Shown: positions 34,281-42,838 of the stretch, piece after piece
Layout of the letters: each line of letters begins with the position of its first letter
How positions within the stretch are numbered: the first letter of the stretch is position 1
Made by a program: the position numbers and the translations under genes
From: Acidobacteriota bacterium
GTDB lineage: Bacteria > Acidobacteriota > Vicinamibacteria > Vicinamibacterales > UBA8438
Reading direction: 5' to 3'
Length of the DNA: 64,000 nt
Assembly: GCA_026708265.1 (NCBI GenBank)
Contig: JAPOVI010000370.1
Coordinates: forward strand, 1-64,000
The notes under the pieces: generated by a model
What the model was told of the DNA's origin: nothing
Databases searched by the model: none
What the model saw: the letters and a program-made list of their open reading frames with translations, nothing else

Positions 34281-34701
34281 CCAGCGTAGTCGGCGCGACA
34301 ACAGGCAGGTGATGCCGAGATTGCACTCGGGCCGTCGATTGACCTGCTACGATCTCTAGCGAGAACTCGCCCGAACCCGCAAGCCTCTCCTCGACTCGCC
34401 GTCCGCACCGCCTGCGTCCATCGAGCCCCGCCCCGCCCCGTCCAAGACATCGGCAGCCGACGCGTCGTCGTGCGCTGCTGCTCCGCGCACCAACCCACCA
34501 ACCACCAACACAACCCACAAGCCCACAAGCCCACAAGAGCGGAGGGCCGGAGCGGCGGAGGCCGGAGGGCGGAGAGAGCGGAGGTTCCGAGAGGTCGCAA
34601 ATCCCGCACCAGAGCACATACCGAAAGCAGTAACTCCTGCTGGACAAGTATTAGAAAGTATAGTTAAATCAATATGTTGATGTCGTCTTGTCGCCGAGGC
34701 G
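34281..34701. other. Low-complexity, strand-biased intergenic region
   Basis: No gene supported. From about 34480 to 34540 the plus strand is made of C and A, with CCCACAAG three times in tandem (34514-34537); then about 50 bases of G and A with some C (GGAGGGCCGGAGCGGCGG type). An AT-rich stretch follows at 34650-34685 just before the transposase remnant. Confidence 0.6.
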
Positions 34702-35750
34702 GTGGACGCGATCGACTTCGCGCGATTCGAGGTCAAGGTGCGGGATCAGGCGCTGCGGTTGGCGGCGCGTCTGGTCGAGCAGCGGTTGAACCGGGACCGC
34801 GACGACCACGCGGGAGCGACGCTGGCGTGCGTCCGCTGCGGCGGGGACGCCGGGTACGAGGGCCGCCGCGAGAAGACGGTGGTCACGGTGCTGGGAACGA
34901 TGCAGCTCACGCGCGCCTACTATCGGTGCGCGACGTGCCGGAAGAGGTTTTGTTCGCGCGACCGGGCACTGGCCGTGGTGGGCACGTCGTTGTCGCCGGG
35001 GGTCGTTCGGATGACGGGTTCGGCGGCGGCGCGGGTGAGCTTTGCGGAAACGAGCGCGTTGCTGCACGACCTGGCGGGGGTGCGGATCGAGGCGAAACAG
35101 GCGGAGCGGGTGGCCGAGGCCTTGGGGGAAGCGATCGGCACGGATGAGCAAGTCCATGTCGGGTCGAGCCGGGCAATGCGCCGACGATGTATCTGGGCAT
35201 GGACGGCACCGGGGTGCCCGTACGCGCATCGGAGACTCGGGGGCGTGCCGGCAAGCAGGCGGACGGTTCGGCCAGGACGCGGGAAATGAAGCTGGTCGCG
35301 GTCCGCGCCGCAGCGCCCGATGCCCATGGGCGCGAACTGCCCGATCGCGAACCCGGCTCGGTCAGCTACACGGCCGCCATCGAGAGCGCCGCGAGTCGCG
35401 GCACCGACACGGCGCTCTCCCCCGTGGCCGAGCGGGTCGTGCGGGAGGCCGCGCGCCGCCGCTTCGATCACGCGCGGCGTTAGGTGGTGCTCGGCGACGG
35501 CGCGGCGTGGATATGGAATCTCGCCGACGAGTTGTTCCCCGAGGCCATTCAAATCGTCGATCTGTTCCACGCCAAGGAGCACCTGTGGGATGTGGCCAAG
35601 GCCATCTACGGCACCGGCACCCGACTGAAACGTGCCAGCATGCACTGGACCAAGGATAGCGCCAACGCCATCCTCGCGCTTCGCTGCGCCGTCCTCAGCA
35701 ATCGATACGATGGCTTCTGGCAGCGGCGTCGAGCCAACATCGCCGCCTAA
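34702..35750 (+). pseudogene. ISKra4-family transposase remnant
   Basis: First part (34702 to about 35160): VRCGGDAGYEGRREKTVVTV and RAYYRCATCRKRFCSRD zinc motifs, as in ISKra4/UPF0236 transposases. The frame then shifts; YLGMDGTGVPVRASETRGR continues from 35187 in another frame. A TAG at 35481-35483 replaces the expected Gln before VVLGDGAAWIWN, and the C-terminal catalytic part (IVDLFHAKEHLWDVAK) runs to TAA at 35750. Two lesions make it inactive. Its end abuts the stop of the next, convergent gene with no spacing. Confidence 0.8.
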
Positions 35751-36215
35751 TCAAACAAATTTGTCGTGCACCCGCGGACGGCAGTGGATGCTCTCGTGCA
35801 CGGGCAGCGAGAGGAGCGCCGCGGCGGGAGGCGCGGGTTGGGGCGTGCAGAACTCGCCGTTGTCGGCGACCCGGAGGACGACGGCGCCGCCGGGCGCGGC
35901 GACGACCTCGGCGGCAAGGATGTGGTTGGGCACCACCACCAGGTGGACGCCCGTCACCGCACTCGCCGCCCAGGCGGCGAATGTGGGCGCCGGTTGGTGG
36001 CGCTCGAGGACGTGGCGAAAGCCGAGGTCGTCGAGGCTCGTCAGGACGCCGGGCGTGACGGCGCTGTCGAGCGGGCAGCGCCCGTGGTTGCGCGCGAGCA
36101 CGCGGTGGCAGTAGGCGACGGTGCGGCCCGTGAGCGACGACAGCGCCGCCGCAGCGCAGGGCGCCGGCAGGTCGCCGCGGACGGGCCCGATGCGGTGGGG
36201 AGCGGGACGCTTCAT
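35751..36215 (-). CDS. C39-peptidase-like (papain-fold) hypothetical protein
   Basis: 154 residues. Paralogue-like to the protein at 42407-42838: both begin with a Cys in a helix-start context (here PCAAAALSSLTGRTVAYCHR), have a central GHD/TFAAWAAS segment, a His in VPNHILA and an end with ES(T)I.CRP. The layout (Cys near the start, His and polar residue later) resembles C39-like cysteine peptidases, but this is inference. The transposase remnant ends directly at its 3' end and may have replaced its last residues. Confidence 0.5.
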   Translation of the reverse strand: MKRPAPHRIGPVRGDLPAPCAAAALSSLTGRTVAYCHRVLARNHGRCPLDSAVTPGVLTSLDDLGFRHVLERHQPAPTFAAWAASAVTGVHLVVVPNHILAAEVVAAPGGAVVLRVADNGEFCTPQPAPPAAALLSLPVHESIHCRPRVHDKFV

Positions 36216-36230
36216 GGGATCGTCGCCAGT

Positions 36231-36947
36231 CTACTCGTCGACGATGTAGCGCGCGCGTCCGTCGCACGGGTCGAACTTGTCGGGGTCGAGCTGCGCCATG
36301 GACACCGTGGCCGCGCCGGCGCAGACGAGGTGGTCGAACAGGCTCGCATGCAGGGTGGCGAGCGCGTCGCGCACCGCCTCGGTCAGCGCCCAGTCCGAGT
36401 GCGACGGTGTCGGGTCGCCGCTGGGGTGGCCGTGGTAGAGGATGATGCCGGGGGTCGGGTGGTCGAGCACGAGCCGCGCCACCTCGCGCACGTAGACGGC
36501 AGCGCGGTCGTAGGTGCCCTCGGCAAGCACGACGTCGCGCATGAGGTGCAGACGCGTGGTCAGCACCAGCGCGCCGAGAACCTCGCGGTCGCGGTTTCCG
36601 ACCGCGGTCGCGACGAACCGGCGCGCGGTCTCGACGCTAGTAAACGCCTGGCCGGTGTAGAGCGGCGTCGACACGAGCTCCGCGCGGAGCAACGCGCCGT
36701 GCAGGTCGGCGAATTCGCGGAAGCGCGGCGCAGCGGCGTCGAGCGCGGGGTCGCAGGCGGCGAGGTGCGCCGGCGAGGCGTGGACGGCCCGTGCGAGGGA
36801 GCCGAAGGACGCCAGCAGCGCCGCCGCCGAGGCGGCGGGGTTCGGCAGGTCGCGCAGGAGCGGAAGGAGCAGACGCACGTCGTCGAGGCTGTCGACGGGG
36901 CGGTGTCCGTCGTCGGCGTGCGTCGTGTCGGGAGCTGGGTGGCGCAT
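36231..36947 (-). CDS. radC: RadC family (JAB/MPN domain) protein
   Basis: 238 residues. The JAMM-type metal motif is seen as ILYHGHPSGDPTPSHSD (His, His, Asp). N-terminal helix-hairpin-like part PAASAAALLASFGSLARAV. RadC-like proteins are common in plasmids and ICEs; the historical DNA repair role is not supported and the function is unknown. The 3' part LFDHLVCAGAATVSMAQ is typical. 15 bp separate it from the downstream gene. Confidence 0.85.
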   Translation of the reverse strand: MRHPAPDTTHADDGHRPVDSLDDVRLLLPLLRDLPNPAASAAALLASFGSLARAVHASPAHLAACDPALDAAAPRFREFADLHGALLRAELVSTPLYTGQAFTSVETARRFVATAVGNRDREVLGALVLTTRLHLMRDVVLAEGTYDRAAVYVREVARLVLDHPTPGIILYHGHPSGDPTPSHSDWALTEAVRDALATLHASLFDHLVCAGAATVSMAQLDPDKFDPCDGRARYIVDE

Positions 36948-37029
36948 GGCGGATTCCTGGCGTGCGTTCGAAGCCGGGAGGAAGGCGCGGCGACCGGAGG
37001 AGCGCGGCCGCCGCGCCGGCGAGGCGCCC

Positions 37030-37803
37030 CTAGGGCCGCGTCTCGTCGAAGATGCGGACCGGCTCGCCGCGGGAGATGCGCGCCGCCCAGTGATCCCAGT
37101 CCTGGGCCAGGGCGATGGGCTCGATGTTCGTGCCGAGGTCCTCGCGCGGCGTGTCGGCCAGCGGGATGTCGCCGAACTCCTCGGGGTGGTGCTCCGGCGA
37201 CAGCGCGCAGCGGCCGGTGGCGTCCGAGTCGCAGGCGGTGCTGCCGCAGGCGGGGCACGGTTCGCCGGCGTTGCGGGCGTCGTCGTCGGGGCGGTGGCGT
37301 CCGTCGTCGCGCCGGACGATCGCCGCGACGGCCTGGCGGTCGCCGAACTCGTTCTCGACGATGTCCGTGACGCGGGCGGTGACGTGGGCGACGCGACCCG
37401 AGCGGGCGGTGACGGCCACGTCCACGGTGTCGCCGCGCCGCGCCCGGCGGGAGGCGGCGACGTGCAGGCGCACGCCCCAGGTGCCGTCGGGCAGCATGGC
37501 GAACGTGTTGCGCTCGTCGTTCGCGCGTCCCGCGCGGAACGCCTCGATGGTGGCGAGCGCGCGTTTCGTGCCGTCGGGAGCGGTGCCGGTGCGGACCACC
37601 GTGCCGGAGCGGGGATAGCGCTTGCCGGACTTGGTTTCGACGTCGCAGGTGACGGCGGTGCCGATCTGGACGATGGCGGCCATCTGCGGCGCGAGCGACA
37701 TGTGCCACTCGCCCTTGACGTTCACGTAGCGCGCGTAGGTGCCGTCGGAGACGAACTCGTCCGGCACCCGGAGCTTGTTGGATGGGTGGTTTTGGTAAGG
37801 CAT
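37030..37803 (-). CDS. Hypothetical ICE protein behind leader copy 4
   Basis: 257 residues, no named family. The N-terminal half is beta-rich (MAAIVQIGTAVTCDVETKSG, GTWGVRLHVAAS, GDTVDVAVTAR). A Cys cluster CPACGSTACDSDATGRC in the last third could bind zinc. The C-terminus is acidic. ATG at 37803 follows AGAGGAGG. Leader element copy 4 begins 46 bp upstream. 82 bp separate it from radC, which may be co-transcribed. Confidence 0.6.
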   Translation of the reverse strand: MPYQNHPSNKLRVPDEFVSDGTYARYVNVKGEWHMSLAPQMAAIVQIGTAVTCDVETKSGKRYPRSGTVVRTGTAPDGTKRALATIEAFRAGRANDERNTFAMLPDGTWGVRLHVAASRRARRGDTVDVAVTARSGRVAHVTARVTDIVENEFGDRQAVAAIVRRDDGRHRPDDDARNAGEPCPACGSTACDSDATGRCALSPEHHPEEFGDIPLADTPREDLGTNIEPIALAQDWDHWAARISRGEPVRIFDETRP

Positions 37804-38537
37804 GTGCGACCTCCTCTGCTGGTCTGTTGTCGATGCCTCGACCCCGACGGTCCGCGCCCGGCCGCCTGTCAAGGCTCGCGGAACGCGACCGCGAAGCGGC
37901 CCGGCCTTGACTGGCGGTTGCGCGGACCAGGCTGAAGAGGAATCGGCAACAGGCGGAAGACCCCGCGCTTCGGGTTCGGCCGTTCCGGCTCGGCGGCCCG
38001 GACGGTCGAACGCGGTTTCGTGGGATGCCCGGGCGGTCGCCGACGACCGCCTTGCCTCCGAGCGCCCGGCTGATGCGCGGCGGGCAGGCCGTTCACGGCG
38101 GGAACCGACGGGAGGCTGGAATTGCGGCGGGTTGGTCGTTCCGGCTCGTGTCGGATGGCGGGAGGGGGTGCGGAGAATGCGGGGAGTACGGTCTGCGGAG
38201 CGGAACTCCGGCGACCGCGTACCGGCGGTGGAATCCGACACGGTACGGGGGACGTGGGGCGGTTCTTCCGGTGCAGCGGACCAGCGGTCCAGACGCAAGC
38301 TATAGCCAGACTCGAAAACGCGGTCGCCAACGGTTATGGTCCCGAGTCGCCGCACCGGCGGTGATCGGCACCTCGATCGAGGCTGCGGGGATTCCACCGC
38401 TTCGGCCCATCCGCTCGGTAGCGCCGCTCCGACTCCGTGCCCGGCGCGGCGTGCCGGCCGTCTCGGCCTATTCCGTGGAACTGGCTGGCGGGGACGCCGG
38501 CCCCGCGCCGGGGCGGAACCAGCGCTTGGACCGCGCC
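37804..38537. other. 734-bp intergenic region containing leader copy 4
   Basis: Apart from the structured leader element near its left end, I see no supported gene. Open frames on both strands are Arg-rich and match nothing. The part 37930-38537 is unexplained; it could hold a promoter for the 37803 gene. Confidence 0.5.
37849..37928 (-). promoter_or_regulatory. Structured leader element, copy 4 (clearest example)
   Basis: Outer arms GGTCCGCGC (37849-37857) / GCGCGGACC (37920-37928), core stem GTCAAGGC (37868-37875) / GCCTTGAC (37904-37911), and two hairpins on the plus strand: TCGCG-GAA-CGCGA and CCGC-GAA-GCGG. Confidence 0.85.
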
Positions 38538-39371
38538 TTACTCGCGCCGGTCGCGATGCCGCCGGGCCGCAAGCACATCGGCCCAGTCGGTGCGGTGGCG
38601 CGCCGGCAACGCGATGCGCACCGAGATCCCGGCCTCTCTCGCGCGCTGCTCGAGCTGCTCGGCGGCCGTGAGGCCGGCGCCGTCGAAGTCGGCGGCGACG
38701 ACCAGGCGCTCGAGGCCCTCCGGCAGCGGCGCCTGGCGCATCCCGGCGGCGGACAGGGCCGCCCAGGCGGGCGTGCCCGTGAGCGCCGTGTAGGCGAGTG
38801 CCGTCTCGATGCCCTCGGCCACGGCGAGGGTGCCGTCGCGCATGGCGGCCAGCCGCACCGCGGCGCCCTTGACCGGCCCGTGCGCCTTGCGCTCGCGCCC
38901 GGGGAGGCGGGTGGCGTGCAGGCCGCGCAGCGCGCCGTCGCGGACCGCGGGCGCGATCATGCGCGAACGCGACGCGTCCCAGCGCAGGGCCTTCGGCCAC
39001 GGCGGCGCGAGGCCGCGCGCCCGCAGGTACGTGGCGGCAGGGGTGGCGTCGATGGGCGCGGCGCCATCCCAGACGCGGCGGATCCATGGGGGCGGCGCTT
39101 GCGTCGCCGTCGCGGTCGGGTTTGTCGCGGGGCGCGGGTCGGGCGTGGTGGCGCGGCGGAGGATTCCGGCGTCGAGGAGGGCGTCGCGGACGGCGCCGGG
39201 TTCGCAGCCGGCGTGGCAGTGCCAGACGGCCGCGGTGCGTCCGCGCCGCAGCGCGAGGGTCTCGGGTGAGCTGTCGTGGACGGGACAGGGCATGCGGAGT
39301 TCGGCGCCGCGCGGGACGGCGCCGGCGCGGCGCGCCGCCGCCTCGTCGAGTTCGTAGATCGTGCGGGGCAC
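38538..39371 (-). CDS. Primase-like protein with CHC2 zinc and Toprim domains
   Basis: 277 residues. An N-terminal zinc-binding CPVH...CHAGC unit resembles the CHC2 domain of DnaG; then a Toprim domain with TLAVAEGIETALAYTAL (catalytic Glu) and VVAADFDGAGLTAAEQL (DxD). It is shorter than full primases, as are many plasmid-encoded DUF7146/Toprim proteins. GTG at 39371 is 5 bp after the upstream stop (TAG), so the two genes form an operon. Probably primes the complementary strand after transfer or during ICE replication. Confidence 0.75.
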   Translation of the reverse strand: MPRTIYELDEAAARRAGAVPRGAELRMPCPVHDSSPETLALRRGRTAAVWHCHAGCEPGAVRDALLDAGILRRATTPDPRPATNPTATATQAPPPWIRRVWDGAAPIDATPAATYLRARGLAPPWPKALRWDASRSRMIAPAVRDGALRGLHATRLPGRERKAHGPVKGAAVRLAAMRDGTLAVAEGIETALAYTALTGTPAWAALSAAGMRQAPLPEGLERLVVAADFDGAGLTAAEQLEQRAREAGISVRIALPARHRTDWADVLAARRHRDRRE

Positions 39372-39375
39372 CGCC

Positions 39376-40032
39376 CTACCCCGGCAGCGCGGGGAAATGC
39401 CGCAGGAGCGCCGCGCGCAGCGTTTCGGGCGCCCGGTCGAGCGCGGCCGCGTTGTCCGCCGGCACCGCGCGCGGCGAGACGTTGACGGCGGGGATGCCGA
39501 GTTCGCGGGCGACGCGCAGCCCGTGCCCGGTGCCGCCCGCGTCGCGTCCGGTGGCCAGGCCGTTGGGGGTGTAGGCGACCACGGCGAGCACGGGCGCCGC
39601 ATCGCCGTCCTCCCCCACCGCGCCGGCCAGGATCGCGACGTTGCGCACGAACAGCGCCCGGGCACCGCGGCCGCAGCGCTCCCAGGCCGGATGGTGGCGC
39701 CGGGCGAGGTCCATGTAGCTGCTGCCCCGGACCGTTTCGCCCGGGTCGGGAACGCGCACGTCGATGTCGGAGTCCGCCTCGCGTCCCGGGCGGTAGCCGT
39801 TGTAGCCGGACCAGGGCGCGTGCACGGTGACCGGCGCCTCGGTACGCAGCGCGCCTGTCTCGAACGCCCGGTCCGCGCCGTCCGCGCCGCCGGTGGACAT
39901 GACGCAGCCGGCGCCCCCGAGGGTTTCGGCGAGGTCCGCCATGGCCGCGAGCAAGGCATCCGGTGTGCGGCGGGAACCGATGCCGGCGTAGGCGAAGGCG
40001 ACTTCGGCGGCTGGGGGATTCGGGTCGGTCAT
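39376..40032 (-). CDS. SLOG/DprA-like Rossmann-fold protein
   Basis: 218 residues. AYAGIGSRRTPDALLAAM at the start and MSTGGADGADRAFETGAL are the nucleotide-binding features of the SLOG superfamily (DprA, LOG, TIR-associated sensors). APWSGYNGYRP and VVAYTPNGLATGRDAGGTGH follow. The ligand is unknown; related proteins occur in phages and ICEs and may bind nucleotide derivatives. Leader element copy 5 lies upstream. It is followed by the primase-like gene at 5-bp distance. Confidence 0.75.
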   Translation of the reverse strand: MTDPNPPAAEVAFAYAGIGSRRTPDALLAAMADLAETLGGAGCVMSTGGADGADRAFETGALRTEAPVTVHAPWSGYNGYRPGREADSDIDVRVPDPGETVRGSSYMDLARRHHPAWERCGRGARALFVRNVAILAGAVGEDGDAAPVLAVVAYTPNGLATGRDAGGTGHGLRVARELGIPAVNVSPRAVPADNAAALDRAPETLRAALLRHFPALPG

Positions 40033-40072
40033 GGTCTGCTCCTCGGACGTGCTGTCGTTTCCCGTCCCGTCC

Positions 40073-40193
40073 GGTTCGCGCCCGGGCCGCCGGTCAAGGC
40101 TGCCGCCGCTGGCGCGTCCCGGCGCGGGAACGGTGCCCGGGAGCCGGCGGCGGCACCCGCAGGGCGTGGCCTTGACGGGCGGCTGCGCGGACC
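40073..40193 (-). promoter_or_regulatory. Structured leader element, copy 5
   Basis: Outer arms GGTTCGCGC (40073) / GCGCGGACC (40185), core GTCAAGGC (40093-40100) / GCCTTGAC (40169-40176). The first inner hairpin is enlarged (TGCCGCCG...CGGCGGCA); the second is CCC-GCA-GGG. Upstream of the SLOG gene. Confidence 0.75.
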
Positions 40194-40590
40194 GAGGCTC
40201 GAAGGAAACGACGGCGCGCCAGCCGGCGTCGGTCTCGAATCGTGTCGGCCCGCCCGCGGGTCCGGGTAGTCGCGCATGCTGTCCGTGTCTGTCGCGACGC
40301 GGCGCGTACCGCCGAGACGTCGCCCGCCCGCCCCCGCCCTCGCGCCGAGCGAAACGGGGAAGGACCGTCGAACGAGGGTCCCGCCCCGGACGGGGGGCAT
40401 ACGGGGGTGACGCCCCGTCGGATACGGCGTGGAATCGACGTTGCCGCCCGCGCGGGCGCGGCTCGGAGTTCGAGGCGCGCGGTTGCAGGCGGCTTGCGCG
40501 GCGGGTAGGTTTGCGCGTGATTCGTCCTTCGTTCCGAAGGCGACGTGTCGGCGGTTCCGCCGGCAGTTTGCAACCAAGAGGAGAAAGACC
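40194..40590. other. Divergent intergenic region
   Basis: Between leader copy 5 and the small plus-strand gene at 40591. No supported gene. Its right end has the strong ribosome site AGAGGAGA. A plus-strand promoter must lie here if the small gene is expressed alone. Confidence 0.4.
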
Positions 40591-40824
40591 ATGCATGTGG
40601 ACATGCGTGTGGCCGCCGGCGTGCGGCACGGAAGGGTCGTCCGGGCCGCGTACGCGGCGAGGGCGAGCGGGCATCGGCAGGTCGTGCGTCGCATCGACGG
40701 CGACCTGGTGAAGATCGAGGTGGCGGCGAGCGGCAGGACCGCGAGCGCCACGTCGCTGGAGCACCGGCCGAAGCTGCTCGGCGCGGCGGCGGGCGCGAGC
40801 CTGCGCGCGGCGCTCGGGCGGTGA
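40591..40824 (+). CDS. Small basic protein, lone plus-strand gene in the minus-strand block
   Basis: 77 residues (MHVDMRVAAGVRHGRVV, RRIDGDLVKIEVAASGR). Basic and beta-rich; no family recognised. Start fixed by AGAGGAGA 9 bases before the ATG. The longer frame upstream is low-complexity. It is the only convincing plus-strand gene between 35.8 and 57 kb. Confidence 0.55.
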   Translation: MHVDMRVAAGVRHGRVVRAAYAARASGHRQVVRRIDGDLVKIEVAASGRTASATSLEHRPKLLGAAAGASLRAALGR

Positions 40825-40948
40825 GCCCCGGACGCCGGGAACGGGACTTCGGTTCCGTGTCCCGGCACTCTCCGCGCGGGCCGACGCACGGCGTTCTCTC
40901 CTCGATGCGGTGCGGCGGCTCGAACGGGCATTCGCCCCGGGGACGGCG

Positions 40949-41215
40949 TCAGCGGCGCCGGGCCCATTGCGGGCGGGACGGCCCGGCGGCCTCGTCGACG
41001 CGCAGCGCCCGCCCGTCGAGGCTCCGGCCATTGAGCGCCGCGATGGCGGCACGGGCGGCGGCCTCGTCCGGCATCGTGACGAACGCGAACCCGCGCGAGC
41101 GGCCGGTGGCGCGGTCGGTCATGAGGTTCACCTCGGGGGCGCCGAACGGCTCGAACAGCGCCGCGACGTCCGTCGCAGTGGCGGCGTAGGGCAGGTTGCC
41201 GACATAGATCTCCAC
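40949..41215 (-). CDS. RRM-type RNA-binding protein
   Basis: 88 residues forming one RNA-recognition motif: RNP2 EIYVGNLPYAATATDVAALF, RNP1 GRSRGFAFVTM, and AIAALNGRSLDGRALRVDEA. It is close to the single-RRM proteins of cyanobacteria and proteobacteria. Binds single-stranded RNA; target here unknown. GTG start. 22 bp downstream of the 41600 gene, so probably co-transcribed. Confidence 0.9.
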   Translation of the reverse strand: MEIYVGNLPYAATATDVAALFEPFGAPEVNLMTDRATGRSRGFAFVTMPDEAAARAAIAALNGRSLDGRALRVDEAAGPSRPQWARRR

Positions 41216-41237
41216 GGGTCGCGGGCGGGGCGAGGCG

Positions 41238-41600
41238 CTACGAGGCGAGCAGGCCGAGGCGCGCGAGCACGGCGGCGCCGCGCCGGGCGGCGTCGCTCAT
41301 GCGCGCGTCGTTGACCCCTGGAAGCCGTCCGCGGCGCCATTCGTTGTGGAGGACGCGGTACAGCCAGCCGGGCAGCTCCGAGGGTCGGATCAGCCGCGTC
41401 TCCTGGCAGAACACCAGCAGCCCCGCGCACTCGGAGATGTCCGAGAGCGCGGCGCGGCGTTCGCGGTCCACGATCTCGCACGGCGGGCACCCCCGGGAGG
41501 CGCGGCCGGGGCGGAACACGCGGTCGAGTTCGCAGGCCGCCGGATGCTCGCCGGGGTAGTCGTCCAGCAGCCGCTCGATAGTCTGCCGGCGCAGCGTCAT
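41238..41600 (-). CDS. Hypothetical protein upstream of the RRM gene
   Basis: 120 residues, no family recognised. Contains CPPCEIVDRERRAALSDISE and CAGLLVFCQETRLIRPSELPGWLYRVLHN, with several Cys that may bind metal. The start at 41600 (MTLRRQTIERLLDDYPGEH) is the first sensible Met; the region 41601-41866 upstream shows no gene. Confidence 0.5.
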   Translation of the reverse strand: MTLRRQTIERLLDDYPGEHPAACELDRVFRPGRASRGCPPCEIVDRERRAALSDISECAGLLVFCQETRLIRPSELPGWLYRVLHNEWRRGRLPGVNDARMSDAARRGAAVLARLGLLAS

Positions 41601-41866
41601 CCAGCCCGGTCGCGGGGGCGCCGGCGGCGTTTTGGGAGTCGTCGGCGGCAAATGGGGCGCCCTGCCGGCGGGACGCGGCGAACGGCTTGCGGCGAGGTGT
41701 CGGGGCGGCATGGGGATGCTTGTCGGGGCCGTGATGGGACCGATCGTCACACTCGGAAAACGGGCGGTCAACGCCGCGAACCGGGCTGCGCGGGATTGCC
41801 CGGAATCGCGCCAGTGGTTTTCGGACGGCGGCGCGGCGCCCGCCCGGACATGTCTCAGCCGGGGCT

Positions 41867-42235
41867 TCAGCCGGCGTCCCCCTCGTCGTCGCTGAACCAG
41901 TGGATATCGAGCCCGGAAGGCAGCGGTTCGCGGGCCTCGAGCCGGCTTGCCAGGCTCCTCAGCTGGTCGACCAGCATGGTGATGTAGGGGTCCTTGGCGG
42001 CGGCGCCGGACGGGAGTTCGTCGAACTCCTCCAGCAGCGTGACGCACCACGAGAAGACGTCCTCGCCCGGCAGGGACGGACGGCTGCCGGGCTTGTCGGC
42101 GACGGTCTCGAAGTCGGCGTGGACCCGGGCGAGGAATCCGGCGAGGTCGGCGCGCCCCGCGATGCCGGGGCCGGCGGTCGTCGCGATCTCCAGCAGGGTC
42201 GGGGTGTGCCGCTCGAGGAAGGCTTGTGCTTGCAT
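41867..42235 (-). CDS. Hypothetical ICE protein behind leader copy 6
   Basis: 122 residues, acidic and helical (AFLERHTPTLLEIATTAG, DPYITMLVDQLRSLASRLEA), no family recognised. AAGGAGCACACGCC precedes the ATG. Leader element copy 6 lies 88 bp upstream. Acidic small proteins in this position of mobile elements are sometimes DNA mimics, but nothing specific supports this. Confidence 0.55.
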   Translation of the reverse strand: MQAQAFLERHTPTLLEIATTAGPGIAGRADLAGFLARVHADFETVADKPGSRPSLPGEDVFSWCVTLLEEFDELPSGAAAKDPYITMLVDQLRSLASRLEAREPLPSGLDIHWFSDDEGDAG

Positions 42236-42322
42236 GGCGTGTGCTCCTTGGTCGGATGGGTCCCGGTCCGGGGGACGAAACAGCTCGGACGGGGCCAGGA
42301 CGGGCGCGGAGCGGACGCCCGC

Positions 42323-42366
42323 TCAAGGCCGGCGCGCAAGCGCCGCCCGCTAGGGCGTGGCCTTGA
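42323..42366 (-). promoter_or_regulatory. Structured leader element, copy 6
   Basis: Core TCAAGGCC (42323-42330) / GGCCTTGA (42359-42366). Inner hairpins: GGCGC-GCAA-GCGCC and GCCC-GCTA-GGGC. Upstream of the 122-residue gene. Confidence 0.8.
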
Positions 42367-42406
42367 ACCGGGGGGCCGCGCCGCGCGAGGATGAACGCGG
42401 GCCGAG

Positions 42407-42838
42407 CTATGTGCGTCTGGCGGCGTCGGCGGGGCGGCAGGCGATCGTTTCGCGCACCCGGACTCGGCGGTGCGGCGCGCCGGCGACGGGCATGGGACGG
42501 CGGCGGTAGAGCCAGCCGCTGTCCGCGACCTCGCCGCCGCCGAGCGCCACGTAGTGGTTGCGCACGACGAGAATGAACGGGTGCGCGAAGGTGTCGTGGC
42601 CGCGCAGCCAGGCGGCGAGCGTAGGGCGCGCGCTCCGCGGATGGGCCGCGCGTTCGCAGTGCCACCCGGCGAGCGCCATCGCCGCGACGAGGTCGTCCTG
42701 GCGAACGCCGTGGATCTGGCTCGAGCCCGTGACCTCGCGCAGCAGCGCGGCGCAGTCGTGGGTGGGCAGACCGGTGACGGCGGCCATGGCGCTCGGGCCG
42801 CACTTGCGGGCGCGCCCGACGATGCGGTGCAGCTTCAC
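42407..42838 (-). CDS. C39-peptidase-like (papain-fold) hypothetical protein
   Basis: 143 residues. KCGPSAMAAVTGLPTHDCAALL places a Cys before a helix as in C39-like peptidases (GPSAM/CGPAA pattern), and HPFILVVRNHYVALGGGEVADSG offers the His and Asp/Asn of the triad. It has a shorter relative at 35751-36215. Natural substrate unknown; candidates are transfer proteins or peptides. The GTG start overlaps the upstream stop as GTGA. Confidence 0.6.
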   Translation of the reverse strand: MKLHRIVGRARKCGPSAMAAVTGLPTHDCAALLREVTGSSQIHGVRQDDLVAAMALAGWHCERAAHPRSARPTLAAWLRGHDTFAHPFILVVRNHYVALGGGEVADSGWLYRRRPMPVAGAPHRRVRVRETIACRPADAARRT

